A DNA stretch of 64,000 bases from Croceitalea sp947503285 (GTDB lineage: Bacteria > Bacteroidota > Bacteroidia > Flavobacteriales > Flavobacteriaceae), in NCBI RefSeq assembly GCF_036985505.1, contig NZ_BTGQ01000005.1:248001-312000 (forward strand), in the 5' to 3' direction. Numbering within the stretch: the first letter of the stretch is position 1; each line of letters opens with the position of its first letter. The notes below the pieces were generated by a model, which saw nothing but the letters and a program-made list of their open reading frames with translations, searched no databases and was not told the DNA's origin. Both the position numbers and the translations under genes were made by a program. Below are positions 61,389-64,000 of this stretch, piece by piece.

Positions 61389-62150
61389 ATGAGAACTACA
61401 TTTATTTTTTTTAAATTTATGGCCTGTTTCATTTTTGCAAGCCAAACACAGGCCCAGTCCGCAGAAGGGGAAACTATCCCTAACCATCAAAATCAACCTT
61501 TACCTCCCCAGAAAGAGGGCAAGAATAAAGAAGTCTGGTATGCCTATAGCATGAGCGGTGATTTAATGAGTTGTACCGTTTATGATGATAAGATGGTCTT
61601 CAATTCCTTAGTGGGCTCCGAAAACGAAAAAGGCATTTCTGTGGTCATTTTGGAAAAACGCCTTGACAGCCTGAATTTGGTGATTCGCAACGATAAGAAA
61701 ACACCCCCTTATGCTGTGATGTCCTTGCGAAAAAATGGCGAAGTGCTAAAAATGGCACCGGTACTTACAGGAACCTCGATTTCGGATGTAGAAAAACGAT
61801 TTAAAGAGGGTCTTGTGCCCAGTTGGATATCATTAACGGAGCAGGATTGGTATACCAAAGAAAAAATTGCAATGATGGAAAAAGCCCCGGGTCTAGATGA
61901 ACTAAAGCGGGAAGATTTATTGACATCTTTAAGATGGCGAGATCAACTCTCAGAAAAACTACAACAATATTTAGAGGAAAAAGGTGCAGAACGCCCTTTT
62001 ATGATCTATCGCTTTGTAGAGGCTTATCGGAATCAAAAATTAGTGGAATTGGGATACAATCCATACAAGCGTGTACCTTACAACCTTCACAAACAGTTTG
62101 AAAACGATGAAGAGATTATGAGGCTGCTGACCGAAGAAATTAAGTTTTAA
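61389..62150 (+). CDS. Secreted protein of unknown function
   Basis: 253 residues with a signal peptide (FKFMACFIFASQTQAQ). The mature part starts with a Pro/Gln-rich linker (NHQNQPLPPQKEGKNKE), then a small beta region (VWYAYSMSGDLMSCTVYDDK; FNSLVGSENEKGISVVILEK), then mostly helices rich in W, Y, E and K (SLTEQDWYTKEKIAMMEKAP; SEKLQQYLEEKGAERPFMIY). No known family or catalytic motif is seen. It is the last of four consecutive rightward genes after the OmpA gene, 11 bp after its neighbour. Confidence 0.75.
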   Translation: MRTTFIFFKFMACFIFASQTQAQSAEGETIPNHQNQPLPPQKEGKNKEVWYAYSMSGDLMSCTVYDDKMVFNSLVGSENEKGISVVILEKRLDSLNLVIRNDKKTPPYAVMSLRKNGEVLKMAPVLTGTSISDVEKRFKEGLVPSWISLTEQDWYTKEKIAMMEKAPGLDELKREDLLTSLRWRDQLSEKLQQYLEEKGAERPFMIYRFVEAYRNQKLVELGYNPYKRVPYNLHKQFENDEEIMRLLTEEIKF

Positions 62151-62444
62151 TAGACGATTTTCCTTTTTTTGACCAAAAGCAATCCATATCCTCCATGGTT
62201 GGGGTCAAACGACTATTTAAAAATCGATTTCGTTTATCTTTCATTAATTCAGGTACCATCTTGAATGATTTTTGAAAGAGGGCGCTTTATCAAGTTTCGA
62301 CACCTATTTTTAATTGACCATATCATTATGAAGTTTCTATTTTCTTAGATTTAGGGTCAATAAAATAGAGAACGGAAGTCGTAAAAACTATTCTGTATTG
62401 TTTTGATCGTATTACCGACGAATGCTATACACAAAGGTTCTATT

Positions 62445-63170
62445 ATGATTAAAGCAGTGATTTTTGATTTAGACGGTACGCTCATTCAAACAGAGGTTTT
62501 AAAGGCCAATTCTTATGCCCTTGCCATCAACCAATTGACCAATGGGGAGGTTGATGAAGATAAGGTGCTTGATATTTTTAATGAGTTTGTGGGCCTGTCC
62601 AGACAAGAAGTTGTAGAAGGTCTATCGAAGAGCTTTAGCAAGCCATTGCAGAAACATTTGAATATTGATGGAATAGGCCTGATTGGGAAAACCCTTATTG
62701 AAAAAAGACTTCACATATATCGAAATATCCTAGATGATACACAATTGCTGTCCAAACATTTTTGCTCCTTTACCCTTGGTCTTTTCAGTAGATTATATCA
62801 AGATGGTTTTACCGTGGCCTTAGCGACAATGTCGCATTTGCCCGAAGCTAAAAAAGTAACCGAGACAATGGGCATTTATGATAAATTCAATTTTGTGTTG
62901 ACCAGGGACGATGTGGAAAATGGTAAACCAGAACCCGATATCTATCTCAAAGCGAAAAACAAGCTGGGGCTAGAAGCTAATGAATGTTTGGTAATAGAAG
63001 ATTCAGTCAATGGCATCAAGGCCGCGCAAAATGCAGAAATGCCGGTTTTTGCGGTTACCAACGTAATAACCCGAAAGTCGGTTCATGAAGGCAAGCTTCT
63101 TGAACCTCATTTTATTATAGATGATTTAGACCAACTGCAGAACAGGGTTTACAGTTACATTACAGCTTAA
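62445..63170 (+). CDS. HAD family hydrolase (beta-phosphoglucomutase-like)
   Basis: 241 residues from ATG 62445; an in-frame start at 62403 would add 14 residues before the conserved N-terminus. Motif I is VIFDLDGTLIQTE (nucleophile and acid Asp), motif II Thr lies in ALATMSHLPEAKK, motif III Lys in ENGKPEPDIYLKA, and motif IV is VIEDSVNGIKAA. A helical cap lies between motifs I and II (residues about 15-90). Such enzymes hydrolyse phosphate esters or isomerise sugar phosphates; the cap does not tell me the substrate. It stands alone, about 290 bp after the secreted-protein operon. Confidence 0.9.
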   Translation: MIKAVIFDLDGTLIQTEVLKANSYALAINQLTNGEVDEDKVLDIFNEFVGLSRQEVVEGLSKSFSKPLQKHLNIDGIGLIGKTLIEKRLHIYRNILDDTQLLSKHFCSFTLGLFSRLYQDGFTVALATMSHLPEAKKVTETMGIYDKFNFVLTRDDVENGKPEPDIYLKAKNKLGLEANECLVIEDSVNGIKAAQNAEMPVFAVTNVITRKSVHEGKLLEPHFIIDDLDQLQNRVYSYITA

Positions 63171-63195
63171 AACCGAAGGTCTAGAAAGGTCTTGT

Positions 63196-63222
63196 AAAAA
63201 CCATTACGACAATTAGGTTTTT
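63196..63222. terminator. Weak bidirectional terminator between HAD and SYLF genes
   Basis: AAAAACC and GGTTTTT pair across a 13-base loop between two convergent genes; short stem, AT-rich. Confidence 0.35.
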
Positions 63223-63239
63223 GCTGGCTGATGGACCCA

Positions 63240-63770
63240 TTAAAAATCCTCATAGGTAAATCGTTGACCACCTACAGAGGCATCGGCCATTAAACCGGCC
63301 TTGGGCATGGCAAATACCGCTACGCCATCTTTATATTTTGCATTTACCGAAACACCGGATTTTACGGCAACGGCAGATGCCTCGGCGCTAAACTGCATGT
63401 CACCTTCTTTAAATCGGTCTAGGTCTACTTCGGTCTCAAAGAAAATGACCTCAATAATGGCCTGACCACCGGCCTGTAAGCCAAAATTAAGCTTCTTTAA
63501 ACCTGCCATGCCGATAGCTTCGCCATCTTTATATACAATACCCCTACCCGATGCACCGCCTATGAATAAACCACCTTTTCCCACATTCGGAAAAATGACA
63601 TATCCCGCAGAATCATCAAAAAATTGTTGCAAGCCTTGATCTGAATCCAAAAGTGTCTTTTGCGCTTTTTGGGCATCATATATGAGTTGTCGTTGTTTTT
63701 TGGATTGTGAGAACGTAGCGGTAGAACTCAAGAAGGTAATAAGGGTGATTAAAAAAGCTATTCTTTTCAT
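63240..63770 (-). CDS. SYLF-domain (YSC84-like) lipid-binding secreted protein
   Basis: 176 residues with a signal peptide (ITFLSSTATFSQ). The SYLF pattern is clear: DDSAGYVIFPNVGKGGLFIG, GRGIVYKDGEAIGMAGLKKL, NFGLQAGGQAIIEVIFFET and VAVFAMPKAGLMADASVGGQ near the end. SYLF domains bind phospholipids in eukaryotes; bacterial secreted forms have no settled role and are thought to act at the envelope. It is convergent with the HAD gene. The remaining 230 bp to the window end show no gene. Confidence 0.92.
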   Translation of the reverse strand: MKRIAFLITLITFLSSTATFSQSKKQRQLIYDAQKAQKTLLDSDQGLQQFFDDSAGYVIFPNVGKGGLFIGGASGRGIVYKDGEAIGMAGLKKLNFGLQAGGQAIIEVIFFETEVDLDRFKEGDMQFSAEASAVAVKSGVSVNAKYKDGVAVFAMPKAGLMADASVGGQRFTYEDF

Positions 63771-64000
63771 TATCGTAAAATTTTTATGTGAATGACAAGG
63801 TTTTCAGGTCTTTTTACTCATATTTTTCTACAAGTAATGGATTGATTTTCATTGAAATAACCAAAACAAACCTTTTCAAGTAGTAATATTGACCTTATAT
63901 GATATAAGTCTACTTTAACTACGGATACTTACATCTTAAAAAGTTAGTGTAAAAAGCTTCCACCCATAGTGAGTGTTAGGTAATGATGTTCGAAGAAGGG

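Overview
The window reads as the chromosome of a gliding, probably marine member of the Flavobacteriaceae (Bacteroidota). The evidence is a SprB-repeat adhesin with a type IX secretion (T9SS) sorting domain followed by a PorP/SprF-family gene, Bacteroidota-type promoters (TTTG-N20-TAnnTTTG, seen exactly before both tRNA genes), many lipoproteins and signal peptides ending in A/G-Q, and typical Bacteroidota families such as DUF2807, the OMP_b-brl_3 outer-membrane family and SYLF. Genus cannot be settled from the sequence alone. Genes are densely packed, with frequent 1-30 bp overlaps.

Layout. 1-9.4 kb: 3' part of a giant adhesin plus a SprF-like protein. 9.4-10.2 kb: folB, tRNA-Cys and an unusual tandem array of tRNA-3'-end/terminator units. 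10.2-15.4 kb: LysE-type exporter, DUF2807 protein, RNase R, a 565-bp AT-rich gap with DnaA-box-like motifs, rpiB and a GNAT acetyltransferase. 15.4-17.2 kb: a compact type II restriction-modification pair. 17.3-23.7 kb: signalling block (PAS histidine kinase, REC-only regulator, CheB-CheR-PAS-kinase hybrid). 23.9-31.9 kb: an esterase-like hydrolase, S41 peptidase, rnpA, M1 and S8 peptidases and an MBL hydrolase, all leftward. 32-46 kb: APC permease with USP domains, cation:proton antiporter, lepA, outer-membrane beta-barrel protein, PD40 lipoprotein and M28 peptidase (divergent around a perfect palindrome), dusB, LolC/E-type permease, rbfA, methylmalonyl-CoA epimerase and a CAU tRNA. 46.5-48.7 kb: a tight four-gene operon (DoxX, DUF2071, membrane methyltransferase, small membrane protein).

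49-62 kb is the accessory-looking part. A TPR histidine kinase, a 59-residue Cys-rich lipopeptide gene, a TPR-CHAT (caspase-like) protease anchored in the inner membrane, a membrane TPR protein that looks like an anti-sigma factor, its ECF sigma factor, an OmpA-family protein and three secreted proteins follow each other. Two of the secreted proteins share an apparently uncharacterised C-terminal domain. Three neighbouring proteins carry predicted periplasmic TPR solenoids joined to different outputs (kinase, protease, sigma factor). I propose this as the best candidate for an undescribed envelope-sensing/proteolysis system; its function is inference only. The window closes with a HAD phosphatase and a SYLF lipid-binding protein.
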